NCBI GenBank assembly: GCA_016718265.1
Contig: JADKDZ010000003.1
Coordinates: forward strand, 396,643 to 460,642
Direction of reading: 5' to 3'
DNA from: Uliginosibacterium sp.
Lineage (GTDB): Bacteria; Pseudomonadota; Gammaproteobacteria; Burkholderiales; Rhodocyclaceae
DNA length: 64,000 bases
Translations under genes and position numbers: made by a program
Notes under the pieces: model-generated
Told to the model about the DNA's origin: nothing
The model's input: the letters and a program-made list of their open reading frames with translations, nothing else
Databases searched by the model: none
Shown: one piece after another, positions 18,617-26,807 of the stretch
Position numbering within the stretch: position 1 is the first letter of the stretch
Layout: the number at the start of each line of letters is the position of its first letter

Positions 18617-18637
18617 CGCTATTTTAAGAAAATAGCG
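18617..18637. promoter_or_regulatory. Palindrome in the lysR / lysA-side divergent region (candidate LysR operator)
   Basis: Perfect 9-base inverted repeat CGCTATTTT / AAAATAGCG with a 3-base centre (AAG), 29 bases upstream of the lysR ATG and 49 bases upstream of the secreted protein gene. LysR-type regulators bind interrupted dyads of the T-N11-A kind in such divergent regions. A Rho-independent terminator is unlikely because it lies between two divergent starts. Assignment to LysR is inference. Confidence 0.5.
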
Positions 18638-18665
18638 ATTTGAGCGAACTGCATTCAATTTTGAT

Positions 18666-19592
18666 ATGGGAATCACCCACCGCCACATTGAAGTCTTCCG
18701 TGCTGTGATGCAGAGCGGCAGCGTGACCGGCGCCGCCGGGCTGCTGCACACCTCGCAGCCGACAGTGAGCCGCGAGCTGGCGCGGCTGGAGCAGGTGCTC
18801 GGCTTCAGCCTGTTTGACCGGGTGCGGGGGCGCCTCCAGCCTACAGCCCGTGCGCTGGCCCTGCATGACGAAGTGACGCGCTCTTTCCAGGGGCTGGAGC
18901 GCGTGATGGCCACCGCCCATGGCCTGCGGGAATTCGCCGGCGGCCAGCTTGCCGTCGCTTGCGTCCCCGCCTTTGCGCAAACCTTGCTGCCGGGGGCCTG
19001 CCGCCGCTTGCGGGCCATGCATGCCAGCGCAAGCGTGGCCATCACGCCGCAGGAATCGCCCATGCTCGAAGAATGGCTGAGCGCCCAGCGCTTCGACCTT
19101 GGCCTCACCGAGCAGGACAGCCCGCCGCCCGGCACGCAGGGCGAGCCCCTGCTGGCGGCCGACGAGGTGTGCGTACTGCCGGTGGGTCACCCGCTGCTGG
19201 CGCAGCCCGCCCTGCGCCCCGAAGACTTCCGCGATCAGGCCTTCATCAGCCTCTCGCCCAGCGACCCTTACCGGCGGGAGCTGGATGCCGTCTTCGAGGC
19301 CCAAGGCATCCCTCGCCGGCTGGCTATCGAGACGCAAAGCGCCGCCTCGGTGTGCAGCCTGGTGCGCGAGGGCCTCGGCGTGGCCATCGTCAATCCGCTG
19401 AGCGCGCTCGACTACCGCGGGCGCGGCGTGGTCCTGCGGCGCTTCAGCGTCTCGATTCCCTTCCGCATCACCCTGGTGCGGCCGGACTACCGCCCCTCCA
19501 GCCCGCTGGCCGATGATTTTGTTGCCGCATTGCACGAAGAAGCAGGCGTCTTCCGGCAGAATCTCGCCCAGGCGCTCGATTCACCCCTGTAG
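18666..19592 (+). CDS. lysR: LysR family transcriptional regulator
   Basis: A 308-residue LysR-type regulator. The winged helix-turn-helix is at residues 1-62 (HIEVFRAVMQSGSVTGAAGLL, QPTVSRELARLEQ), then a linker helix and an effector domain. The N-terminus resembles E. coli LysR, the lysA activator, and the gene is divergent from the lysA transcript, which supports that name. Diaminopimelate is the expected co-inducer by analogy. A palindrome at 18617-18637 lies between it and the opposite genes. Confidence 0.82.
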   Translation: MGITHRHIEVFRAVMQSGSVTGAAGLLHTSQPTVSRELARLEQVLGFSLFDRVRGRLQPTARALALHDEVTRSFQGLERVMATAHGLREFAGGQLAVACVPAFAQTLLPGACRRLRAMHASASVAITPQESPMLEEWLSAQRFDLGLTEQDSPPPGTQGEPLLAADEVCVLPVGHPLLAQPALRPEDFRDQAFISLSPSDPYRRELDAVFEAQGIPRRLAIETQSAASVCSLVREGLGVAIVNPLSALDYRGRGVVLRRFSVSIPFRITLVRPDYRPSSPLADDFVAALHEEAGVFRQNLAQALDSPL

Positions 19593-19750
19593 CGCCTCAA
19601 AGACCTGCCCGGAAAGCCGCTCCCCATAAGCCTGTGCAGGCAGCGTGCCCCGAGGACTAAGCGGAGCAGGCCTAAGCGTATGGCATGGCTGGAGAAGTCC
19701 ATCCCATGCGGCTTTGCAGGCAGGGTGTTTTTGACTGAACAGGACGCATC

Positions 19751-20251
19751 ATGGCAACACCGGTCGGCCAGGCCGCGCCCCTACTGCCCGACACCACGCC
19801 GCTGCGCGTGGTGCTGGATACCAATGTCGTGATGGCGCTCTGGCATTTCGACGACCCGCGGCTCGCGGCCCTGAAAACCTGGGCGCAAGGCGACCGCGTG
19901 CGCCTGCTCGCCAACCCGGCCAGCCTGGGCGAGCTGCAACGAGTGCTCGCCTACCGCCAGTTCGCCATTCCGCCCGAGCGTCAGGCCGCCTTGCTCGCCG
20001 ACTATGCCGCACGCGTCTGCGCGCTGCCGGCGCCAGACGATGCCCAGCTCGCTGCCCTGGCCAGCCTGCCGCGCTGCGGCGACCGCGATGACCAGAAATT
20101 CATCGAACTGGCTGCCTACGGCCAGGCCCAACTCCTCGTCAGCCGCGACAAGCTGGTGCTCAAACTCGCCCGCCGGCGCGAGCTCCGCGACCAGCTCCTC
20201 ATCCTCACCCCGGAACGCCTGCAGCTGGCGCTGAGCGTGACGCCGCCATGA
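19751..20251 (+). CDS. PIN-domain protein (putative toxin-type ribonuclease, COG1569-like)
   Basis: A 166-residue PIN-fold protein. The N-terminal acidic motif VVLDTNVVMAL (Asp about 20), a central Glu in SLGELQRVL, and the Asp pair in CGDRDDQKFIELA form the nuclease centre; VSRDKLVL closes it. PIN proteins cut RNA and are often toxins, but no antitoxin-like gene precedes it. The following YkgJ-type gene overlaps by four bases, so this is probably a stand-alone RNase of the putative toxin PIN family. Its role is unknown. Confidence 0.8.
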   Translation: MATPVGQAAPLLPDTTPLRVVLDTNVVMALWHFDDPRLAALKTWAQGDRVRLLANPASLGELQRVLAYRQFAIPPERQAALLADYAARVCALPAPDDAQLAALASLPRCGDRDDQKFIELAAYGQAQLLVSRDKLVLKLARRRELRDQLLILTPERLQLALSVTPP

Positions 20252-20793
20252 TGCGCACCGACTTGCCACCCGGCGACGCTGACGTGCTGACCCGGCTCGG
20301 CCAGCTTCACGCCGATATCGACGCGCGCGTGCAGGCGATTCGCGCCGAGGCACCCGCCTGGCTGTGTGGCAAAGGGTGCGGCGGCTGTTGCCGGCGGCTG
20401 GCCGCAGTGCCGCAGCTGACGGCGACGGAATGGGCTTTTCTGCAGCCGGCGCTGGCGGCGCTTCCGTCGGCCCAACTCTCTGCTATTGCGCGGGCCATGG
20501 CGCAGCTGGCTGCGCACGCGGCGCGCCCGGTGACCTGCCCCTTGCTCGATCAGGCGAGCGATGCCTGCACGGTGTATGCCCATCGCCCGGTGGCGTGCCG
20601 GACGTATGGCTTCTACGCGCAGCGTGACAAGGGGCTTTACTGTGGCGACATCGAGGCCCAGGTTGCAGCGGGTCAGCTGGCGGACGTGGTGTGGGGGAAT
20701 CATGACGCCATCGACCAGCGCCTGGCGCAACTGGGCGAGACGCGCGCGCTGACCGACTGGTTCGCGCGTTGGCAGGCCTCCGCAGCGTTCTGA
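20248..20793 (+). CDS. YkgJ-family cysteine cluster protein
   Basis: A 181-residue protein with the UPF0153/YkgJ cysteine pattern: CGKGCGGCCRR near residue 37 and then CPLL, CTVY and VACRTYGF. These Cys residues are thought to hold zinc or an Fe-S cluster. It is coupled to the PIN gene by an ATGA overlap. The reaction is unknown. Confidence 0.82.
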   Translation: MMRTDLPPGDADVLTRLGQLHADIDARVQAIRAEAPAWLCGKGCGGCCRRLAAVPQLTATEWAFLQPALAALPSAQLSAIARAMAQLAAHAARPVTCPLLDQASDACTVYAHRPVACRTYGFYAQRDKGLYCGDIEAQVAAGQLADVVWGNHDAIDQRLAQLGETRALTDWFARWQASAAF

Positions 20794-20891
20794 GGCGCTT
20801 CGCCATTCCCGCCAAAGCGGTTAAACTGCCGCCGTAACCGCTTACAAAACTAGGTATATGCGGCCATCTGTCTTGATCTATCGGAGCTGAC

Positions 20892-22532
20892 ATGCGATTT
20901 CTTGCTTCCTGCCTGCTTGCGCTCGGCCTGCTGTGCAGCGCGGGGCTGGCCCAAGCGGCGAGCTTTGCCGACAACCCGATCGTGTACTTCCTGATCACCG
21001 ACCGATTCGCCAACGGGAACCCGGGTAATGATCAGTCATACGGTCGCAGCCGCGATGGCGAGACCGAGGCGGGCACCTTTCACGGCGGCGATCTGGCCGG
21101 GGTGACGCAGAAGCTCAAGGCCGGGTGGTTCAAGGCACTTGGGGTCAATGCGATCTGGATCACGGCGCCCTACGAGCAGATTCATGGCTGGGTGGTCGGC
21201 GGGAACCAGGAATTCAAGCACTACGCCTACCACGGCTACTACGCGGCGGATTTCACCGTGCTCGACAAGAACATGGGCACGCCGGACGAGCTGCGCGAGA
21301 TGATCAGCACCGCGCACCAGCAAGGCATTCGCGTGCTCTTTGATGTGGTGATGAATCATCCGGGCTACCTCGACATTCAGTCCGCGCGGGATTTCAAGAT
21401 CGACGTGCTGTGGAAGGGCAACGAGGCGGCGACGCTGAAGGACTACCACAGCTATATCGATTACAACCGCGATCGCAAGAGCTGGGCGCGCTGGTGGGGC
21501 GGCGCCTGGACGCGCAGCGGGCTGCCGGGTTACACCGACGAGGGCAAGACCGATTTCACCAAGCAGCTGGCCTACTTGCCGGACTTCCGCACCGAGAGCA
21601 GCGAGGCCGTGCGGCTCCCGCCGTTTCTGCGCGACAAGAAAGACACCCGCGCGGTGGAGCTGCCGAATGCCACGGTGCGGGACTACCTCGTCAGCTGGCT
21701 GAGCAGCTGGGTGCGGGACTACGGCGTGGATGGCTTTCGCTGCGATACGGTGAAGCACGTGGAGCCGGAAGCCTGGCTGGCGCTGAAGCAGGCCTCAACC
21801 GAGGCGCTGGCGGCCTGGAAGGCGGCGCATCCGCTCGACAAGATCGACGATCAGCCGTTCTGGATGGTGGGCGAGTACTGGGGGCAGGACACCGCGCGCA
21901 CGGCGATCTACGACGCGGGGTTTGACGCAATGATCAACTTCGATTTTCAGGACCGTGCCGAGAAAGCCGCCTCGCTCGATGCCCTGTACGCCGAGTACGC
22001 CGGCGCGCTGGCGGAGGGGGCGAATTACAACGTGCTGTCCTACCTGTCCTCGCACGATACGCGGCTGTTTGACCGCAGTCGGCTGCGCGAGGCCGGCTCG
22101 GCGCTGATGCTGGCGCCGGGGGGTGTGCAGATTTTCTATGGCGACGAAAGCGGGCGCCCGGCCGGGGCCGTGCCGGCCAGCGACCCGCAGCAGGCAACGC
22201 GCTCGGACATGAACTGGCAAAGCCTCGACGCACCCTTGCTGGCGCACTGGCGCAAGCTGGGGCAGTTCCGTTCGCGCCATGTGGCCTTGGCGCGTGGGCA
22301 GCATCGCCGGATTCAGGCAGAGCCGTATGTGTTTGCCCGAGTCATGGCAAACGCTAGCGATCGGGTCGTCGTCGTGCCGGCGGCGCAGGGCGAACTCGAT
22401 GTGCCGGTGGCGGATGTGTTTGCCGAGGGTGCGGTGGTGATCGATGCCTACAGCGGTCGGCCGGGAGTGGTGGCCAATAGCCGCGTGAAACTGAAGGCCG
22501 GCGGTACGGTGTTGCTGGAGCTGGCGGACTGA
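20892..22532 (+). CDS. Periplasmic/secreted alpha-amylase (GH13, MalS-like)
   Basis: A 546-residue GH13 enzyme with a signal peptide (MRFLASCLLALGLLCSAGLAQA). The conserved GH13 regions are all present: FDVVMNHP (region I), GFRCDTVKHV with the nucleophile Asp (II), MVGEYWG with the acid/base Glu (III) and YLSSHDTRL with the third Asp (IV). The layout and DTVKHVE resemble the periplasmic amylase MalS, which cuts maltodextrins. No carbohydrate-binding module is evident. It stands alone with a 98-base leader and ends at a shared terminator. Confidence 0.92.
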   Translation: MRFLASCLLALGLLCSAGLAQAASFADNPIVYFLITDRFANGNPGNDQSYGRSRDGETEAGTFHGGDLAGVTQKLKAGWFKALGVNAIWITAPYEQIHGWVVGGNQEFKHYAYHGYYAADFTVLDKNMGTPDELREMISTAHQQGIRVLFDVVMNHPGYLDIQSARDFKIDVLWKGNEAATLKDYHSYIDYNRDRKSWARWWGGAWTRSGLPGYTDEGKTDFTKQLAYLPDFRTESSEAVRLPPFLRDKKDTRAVELPNATVRDYLVSWLSSWVRDYGVDGFRCDTVKHVEPEAWLALKQASTEALAAWKAAHPLDKIDDQPFWMVGEYWGQDTARTAIYDAGFDAMINFDFQDRAEKAASLDALYAEYAGALAEGANYNVLSYLSSHDTRLFDRSRLREAGSALMLAPGGVQIFYGDESGRPAGAVPASDPQQATRSDMNWQSLDAPLLAHWRKLGQFRSRHVALARGQHRRIQAEPYVFARVMANASDRVVVVPAAQGELDVPVADVFAEGAVVIDAYSGRPGVVANSRVKLKAGGTVLLELAD

Positions 22533-22548
22533 GCCTCAAAAAAGATGC

Positions 22549-22588
22549 CTGAAGAACCAAGCGGGGCGCGGTTCTCCAGGCCGTTTTT
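22549..22588. terminator. Bidirectional Rho-independent terminator
   Basis: Stem CTGAAGAACC (22549-22558) pairs with GGTTCTCCAG (22570-22579) with one mismatch, and is followed by a five-T run (22584-22588) for the plus strand. On the other side a six-A run (22538-22543) gives a T-run for the minus strand. It lies between the convergent amylase and flavin reductase genes and can serve both. Confidence 0.75.
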
Positions 22589-23085
22589 CAGCGTGGGGCG
22601 AGCTGGCGGTATTGGCCGTTGAAGAACACCAGCGGGGCCTGCTCGCTGCGGTCGCAGCGGATGACTTCGCTGATGAACACGACGTGATCGCCCCCGGGCA
22701 GGCGCTGGCTGTTGCGCACCTCGAACACGGCGCAGCAGCCTTCCAGCAGCGGGGCGCCACCCAGCCCCTCTTCCCAGCGCAGGCCGGCAAAGCGGTCGCC
22801 GGTGCGGCTGGCAAAACGATTCGAAATATCTTCCTGATCGGCTGCCAGCACATTGATGGCGTAGTGCTCGCACGCCTCCAGCGTTTCACGTAGCGTGCTG
22901 TCGTTGGCCAGACTCCACACCACGAGCGGCGGCGCCAGCGAGACCGAGTTGAAAGAGCTGATGGTCAGCCCGACGGGATTGCCATGGCGGTCGCGCGCCG
23001 TAATGACGGCGATACCGGTCGCAAACATGCCAAGGGTGCGGCGAAAGGTGGTGGCGTCGAAGCTCAGGGAGGCTTGGGCAGTCAT
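22588..23085 (-). CDS. Flavin reductase-like FMN-binding protein
   Basis: About 165 residues of the flavin reductase-like family (HpaC/DIM6-NTAB fold): FRRTLGMFATGIAVITA at the N-terminus, GLTISSFNSVSLAPPLVVWSL in the FMN-binding core, and FNGQYRQLAPR at the end. Such proteins supply reduced flavin to monooxygenases or act as small oxidoreductases. The ATG at 23085 (MTAQASLSFD) is chosen over an upstream start at 23130 because the family begins close to this point. No partner monooxygenase is nearby. Confidence 0.88.
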   Translation of the reverse strand: MTAQASLSFDATTFRRTLGMFATGIAVITARDRHGNPVGLTISSFNSVSLAPPLVVWSLANDSTLRETLEACEHYAINVLAADQEDISNRFASRTGDRFAGLRWEEGLGGAPLLEGCCAVFEVRNSQRLPGGDHVVFISEVIRCDRSEQAPLVFFNGQYRQLAPR

Positions 23086-23134
23086 GGCTGAGGGAGTATG
23101 CGAAGGGCAAGATCGAGTCGATCCGATCACGCTT

Positions 23135-23890
23135 TTACAGCGTGTCGAATTCGGGGATGGGCGGATGACCGCGTTGGGCGAGAAAGTCCAGCAGCCGGCG
23201 TGGCGAGGTATTCAGGATGCGTTCGGTTGGGAACTGAGCCTCAGCAATGACTGCCAGCGCATCGCCGAATTCGCCAAGGCTGAAGGCTATATGCGCGTCC
23301 GAGCCTAAAGAGAGCGTGGCGCCAAAATCCCGCGCGGCCTCGACGATGGCACGGCAGTTTGCCTCGCTCCCCTTGCGTGAGAGGCTGAATGACGAGTTGT
23401 TCACTTCCAGCGCCACGTTGTGCAGGGCCGCGGCTTTGACCACGGCTTGAATATCGATTGGAAACGCCGTATTGCCGGGGTGGGTGATGATGTCCACGTC
23501 GCCCCGCTCGATGACGCCGATCATGGCGCGGGTGTGATCGACGCGATTGGTCGCGGCCATGACGGGCTCGTGAAAGCCTGCCAGCACGATATCCAGACTC
23601 TCCCGCGCGCGGCCGTAGCAGTCCGTGTCGCCATCCAGGCTGGCGATGTTGGCCTCCATCCCGCGCAGGATGCCGACGCCGTCTACCACTCGTGGCAGCA
23701 CGCGCAGATTGACGAAGTGCCAGTAGTGCGGCGCGTCCGCCATCGCCGGGCCATGATCGGTGTTGGCAAACAGGCGGATGCCCTTTTGCTTGGCCACGGC
23801 AATGTAATCGTGGATCGTGCTGTAGGCGTGCGAACTTGCCAGGGTGTGCGAATGCAGATCAACGGGGAATGGGCGGGTGCTGGGCGGCAT
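23135..23890 (-). CDS. PHP-domain phosphatase (YcdX-like)
   Basis: A 251-residue metal-dependent phosphoesterase. PHP motifs are intact: VDLHSHTLASSHAYS near residue 10, NTDHGPAM near 42, GMEANI, VLAGFHEP, DIITHPGN and SLGSDAHIAFSLG near 198. These residues bind three metal ions in the E. coli YcdX structure. The physiological substrate is unknown. It is divergent from mutY with a 126-base gap. Confidence 0.9.
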   Translation of the reverse strand: MPPSTRPFPVDLHSHTLASSHAYSTIHDYIAVAKQKGIRLFANTDHGPAMADAPHYWHFVNLRVLPRVVDGVGILRGMEANIASLDGDTDCYGRARESLDIVLAGFHEPVMAATNRVDHTRAMIGVIERGDVDIITHPGNTAFPIDIQAVVKAAALHNVALEVNNSSFSLSRKGSEANCRAIVEAARDFGATLSLGSDAHIAFSLGEFGDALAVIAEAQFPTERILNTSPRRLLDFLAQRGHPPIPEFDTL

Positions 23891-24016
23891 GATCTCGAAG
23901 CAGGTAACGGTGTGCAGCGCAGTGCGTGGCTAGGCAGTATAAGTGGCCGACGACCAGATTTAAACCTGTTGCCGGCATGGATGAAGTGGCCGGGTGTTCA
24001 CACTACACTGCGGGCC

Positions 24017-25060
24017 ATGAGCCAATTTGCCGAGACCCTGATTGCCTGGCAAGCCCATCACGGGCGCCACGATTTACCCTGGCAGCAGACGCGCGACCCC
24101 TACCGCGTGTGGTTGTCCGAAATCATGCTGCAGCAGACGCAGGTCGATACCGTCGTGCCGTATTACCAGCGCTTTCTGGCGCGTTTCCCCGACGTCGCAA
24201 GCCTGGCCGCTGCGCCGCTTGATGAGGTGCTGGCGCTCTGGAGCGGTCTGGGCTACTACGCCCGGGCGCGTAACCTGCACCGCGCCGCACAGGGCGTGAT
24301 GCAGGCGCACGGTGGCACATTTCCCGGCACTGCTGCCGACCTGCAGGCGCTGCCGGGCATAGGCCGGTCCACGGCAGCGGCGATCGCGGCGTTCTGCTTC
24401 GGCGAAAAGGTGGCCATTCTCGATGGCAACGTCAAACGCGTGCTATGCCGACATTTCGGCATTGAAGGCTTTCCGGGTGAGCGGGCGATCGAGCAGCAGC
24501 TCTGGGCGCTGGCCGAGTCTTTGCTGCCGGCCACCGGAAACGACATCTACCCGCAGGCACAGATGGATCTGGGCGCCACGGTGTGCACGCGTACGAAGCC
24601 CCGCTGCCTGCATTGCCCGGTGAACGCGACCTGCATCGCACGCGAGTCGGGGCGTGAGCATCTCCTGCCAACGGCCCGTCCGCGCAAGGCCACGCCACAG
24701 CGCGCCTGCGGCATGCTGCTTGTGCGTGCCCAGGGGGCGGTGCTTCTGGAGCAGCGCCCGAGCGAAGGCATATGGGGTGGGCTTTACAGCTTGCCGGAGC
24801 TGAGCGAGGGCGAGACTGCTGAGGCGGCTGTACGCCGAAAATTTGGCTGGCATGGCGTGGCATTCGAGCGTGGCGAGGACATCCGCCACACCTTCACCCA
24901 TTTCCAGCTCACCATTACGCCCTGGCTGGCGGAACTCGCCGACCAGCCGCCCGCAGGAGACGGCTGGCGCTGGGTGAGCGTGGATGAGCTTGAGCTCCTT
25001 GGCTTGCCCGCGCCGGTTAGAAGGATGGTCCTTCAGGCAGTGCGCCGAGGCATTCTCTGA
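24017..25060 (+). CDS. mutY: A/G-specific adenine DNA glycosylase
   Basis: A 347-residue repair enzyme that removes adenine mispaired with 8-oxoguanine. It has LSEIMLQQTQVDTVVPYYQRF, the helix-hairpin-helix LPGIGRSTAAAI, the catalytic Asp in ILDGNVKRVLCR, a 4Fe-4S ligand set in CTRTKPRCLHCPVNATC, and a C-terminal NUDIX-like domain ending WRWVSVDELELLGLPAPVRRM. The frame is open for almost 600 bases upstream of this ATG, antisense to the PHP gene; the ATG at 24017 is chosen because MutY starts there (MSQFAETLIAWQ). Confidence 0.94.
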   Translation: MSQFAETLIAWQAHHGRHDLPWQQTRDPYRVWLSEIMLQQTQVDTVVPYYQRFLARFPDVASLAAAPLDEVLALWSGLGYYARARNLHRAAQGVMQAHGGTFPGTAADLQALPGIGRSTAAAIAAFCFGEKVAILDGNVKRVLCRHFGIEGFPGERAIEQQLWALAESLLPATGNDIYPQAQMDLGATVCTRTKPRCLHCPVNATCIARESGREHLLPTARPRKATPQRACGMLLVRAQGAVLLEQRPSEGIWGGLYSLPELSEGETAEAAVRRKFGWHGVAFERGEDIRHTFTHFQLTITPWLAELADQPPAGDGWRWVSVDELELLGLPAPVRRMVLQAVRRGIL

Positions 25061-25123
25061 GTGCGCGATATTGCTTTGCAAGCACGTACGGGTTTATGCG
25101 CAGCAGGTGACAGCAGGACAAAA

Positions 25124-25375
25124 TTACATGCTGCGCCGCGGCTCAGAGGTGAGGATGCTGATCAGGATCTGCGCGCGTTCCGCGGTATCGCGCCCGAGGC
25201 TGGTCAGGTAGCCGCCGTCGACTTGCGTGATGAGCCCTTTGCCATGCAACCGCTGGGTTGCTTCGATGACGCCGGCGTCGGCCGTCTTGTGGATTTTGAT
25301 GCCCTGCTGGCTGGTTGCCAGATCGAAGCGCAACAAAGTGTTCAGTTCTTCGACCAGGTCGGCGGTGAAAGGCAT
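25124..25375 (-). CDS. TIGR02647 family DNA-binding-like protein
   Basis: An 83-residue protein beginning MPFTADLVEELNTLLRFDL, with QRLHGKGLITQVDGGYLTSLGRDTAERAQ, closely matching the TIGR02647 family of small gammaproteobacterial and betaproteobacterial proteins. The C-terminal half reads like a winged-helix segment. The start at 25375 is fixed by the family N-terminus. It is divergent from the zinc-uptake regulator operon. Function unknown. Confidence 0.8.
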   Translation of the reverse strand: MPFTADLVEELNTLLRFDLATSQQGIKIHKTADAGVIEATQRLHGKGLITQVDGGYLTSLGRDTAERAQILISILTSEPRRSM

Positions 25376-25530
25376 GGTGTGTCTCCGTATCAATTGTCGG
25401 CGGGTAGGCCCCAGCGTCCGGCGAGCGTGCCAAGCGCGAGGATTCATGCGGGTCTTGGCGTGGCAAGCGTACCACCAAATCTGCGTGATGGATTGAGCGG
25501 AGCGCAACGCCAGTTGTTCTAGCGCGCAGT

Positions 25531-25545
25531 TGCAACAACGTTGCA
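25531..25545. promoter_or_regulatory. Palindrome upstream of the zinc operon (candidate Zur operator)
   Basis: The sequence TGCAACAACGTTGCA consists of perfect 6-base arms with a 3-base centre, ending 30 bases before the Fur-family regulator start. It is in the right place for an autoregulatory metal operator. It does not match the GTTATNNNATAAC-type Zur box known from other proteobacteria, so the assignment is inference. Confidence 0.4.
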
Positions 25546-25575
25546 TCAGAGGGCCGCGTGTGGTCAAATCCCCGC

Positions 25576-26019
25576 ATGACTGATAACCAGACTGACACTG
25601 TCGATTGGCCGGCAAAGATTCGGGCCGTAGGCGCGCGCGCCACGCCGGCGCGCCTTGCCGTGTTGCAGGTGTTGGCTGGGGCGGGGCACGCCTTGAGTCA
25701 TCACGACGTTGAGCAGGCCTTGGCGGCCGAAGGCTTTGATCGCGTAACGCTTTATCGCGTTCTCGATTGGGCGGTCGAGTCAGGCTTTGCCCACAAAATC
25801 ATCGATGCTGACCGCGTCTGGCGTTTTGGCCAGGCGTCAATTGCCGCGCCGCCACACCGCGAACACGCGCATTTTCGTTGCGAGGCCTGCGGGAAAGTGT
25901 TCTGCCTTGAAGATATTCCGGTTCAAGCGCCGGCTTTGCCCGCCGGGTTTTCCGGCAAGACCGTCGAGTTCTGCATCACCGGGCAGTGTGCCCGGTGCGA
26001 CCAAGATATCAAGGAATGA
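25576..26019 (+). CDS. zur: Fur-family metalloregulator, Zur-like
   Basis: About 147 residues. An N-terminal winged helix (ARATPARLAVLQVLAGAGHALS ... DRVTLYRVLDWAVESGFAHKI) is followed by a metal-binding C-terminal domain with HREHAHFRCEACGKVFCLED and a second Cys pair, CARC. The context, with a ZIP transporter and a CobW GTPase overlapping downstream, indicates a zinc sensor rather than Fur. An in-frame GTG at 25558 is less likely than the ATG at 25576. Repression of the operon when zinc is plentiful is expected. Confidence 0.85.
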   Translation: MTDNQTDTVDWPAKIRAVGARATPARLAVLQVLAGAGHALSHHDVEQALAAEGFDRVTLYRVLDWAVESGFAHKIIDADRVWRFGQASIAAPPHREHAHFRCEACGKVFCLEDIPVQAPALPAGFSGKTVEFCITGQCARCDQDIKE

Positions 26020-26807
26020 TGATGACCTTGTTGTTAATTGTGCTCGCGACCCTAGCCGGTGGCGTGCTGAGTCTTTTGGCTGCCCTGCTGCTGATCGCCG
26101 GTTTCCCGCAGCGCTGGTTGCCGCGTCTGGTCGGGTTTGCTACGGGGGTACTGCTGGCGGTGGCTTTGCTCGACGTGTTGCCAGAGGCATTTGAGTCGGG
26201 CGTCGAGCCTCATTCTCTGTTCCTGACACTGTTGATCGGTTTGCTCGCGTTTTATGGTTTGGAGCGAATTGCTTTGTGGCGTCATGCTCATGTGGATGAG
26301 CAAGGTCACGATCATCATTGTCCGACGCATTCCCACGGTCACAACGACGCGATCGGTAGCCAGACTGTGATGTCGGTGCTCGTGGGTGATGGCTTCCACA
26401 ACTTTGTCGACGGTGTGTTGATTGCAGCTGCTTTTCTGGTCAGTCCAACCCTTGGCTGGAGCACGGCGTTTGCCGTGGTGGCGCACGAAATTCCGCAGGA
26501 AGCGGGCGATTTCGCGATCCTGCGCGCGGCCGGGATGTCGAATGCGCGCGCGCTGTGGTTCAACGCCTTGTCGAGTTTGACGGCGATTCTCGGTGGTGTG
26601 CTGGGCTACGTGGCGCTGACCCAGATGCAAAACGCGTTGCCTTACATCCTGACGATCTCGGCAGCGAGCTTTCTCTACATTGCGATCTCTGATCTGTTGC
26701 CGATGCTTCGGCATGAGCAGCATCGGCACACCTCAATCTGGCAGACGGTGGCAATGCTGTTTGGTGTTGCCGTGATTGCACTCGGCACGCTGAGCCATGC
26801 TCATTGA
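26016..26807 (+). CDS. ZIP family metal transporter
   Basis: A membrane protein of about 263 residues with seven to eight hydrophobic segments. A His-rich cytoplasmic loop (HAHVDEQGHDHHCPTHSHGHND) lies between early segments. The ZIP signature is in DGFHNFVDGVLIAAAF and AFAVVAHEIPQEAGDFAIL, whose His, Asn, Asp and Glu line the metal path. Zinc uptake is the likely role. The ATG overlaps the regulator stop (ATGA) and the next gene starts before this one ends, so the three genes are translationally coupled. Confidence 0.9.
   Translation: MMMTLLLIVLATLAGGVLSLLAALLLIAGFPQRWLPRLVGFATGVLLAVALLDVLPEAFESGVEPHSLFLTLLIGLLAFYGLERIALWRHAHVDEQGHDHHCPTHSHGHNDAIGSQTVMSVLVGDGFHNFVDGVLIAAAFLVSPTLGWSTAFAVVAHEIPQEAGDFAILRAAGMSNARALWFNALSSLTAILGGVLGYVALTQMQNALPYILTISAASFLYIAISDLLPMLRHEQHRHTSIWQTVAMLFGVAVIALGTLSHAH

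Noticed and set aside
23420..24016. Upstream extension of mutY by about 199 codons
   Set aside because: This part is antisense to the PHP gene, and MutY proteins start at MSQFAETLIAWQ.
25558..25575. GTG start extending the zur-like protein by six residues
   Set aside because: The ATG at 25576 gives the usual N-terminus; the longer form adds MWSNPR with no family support.
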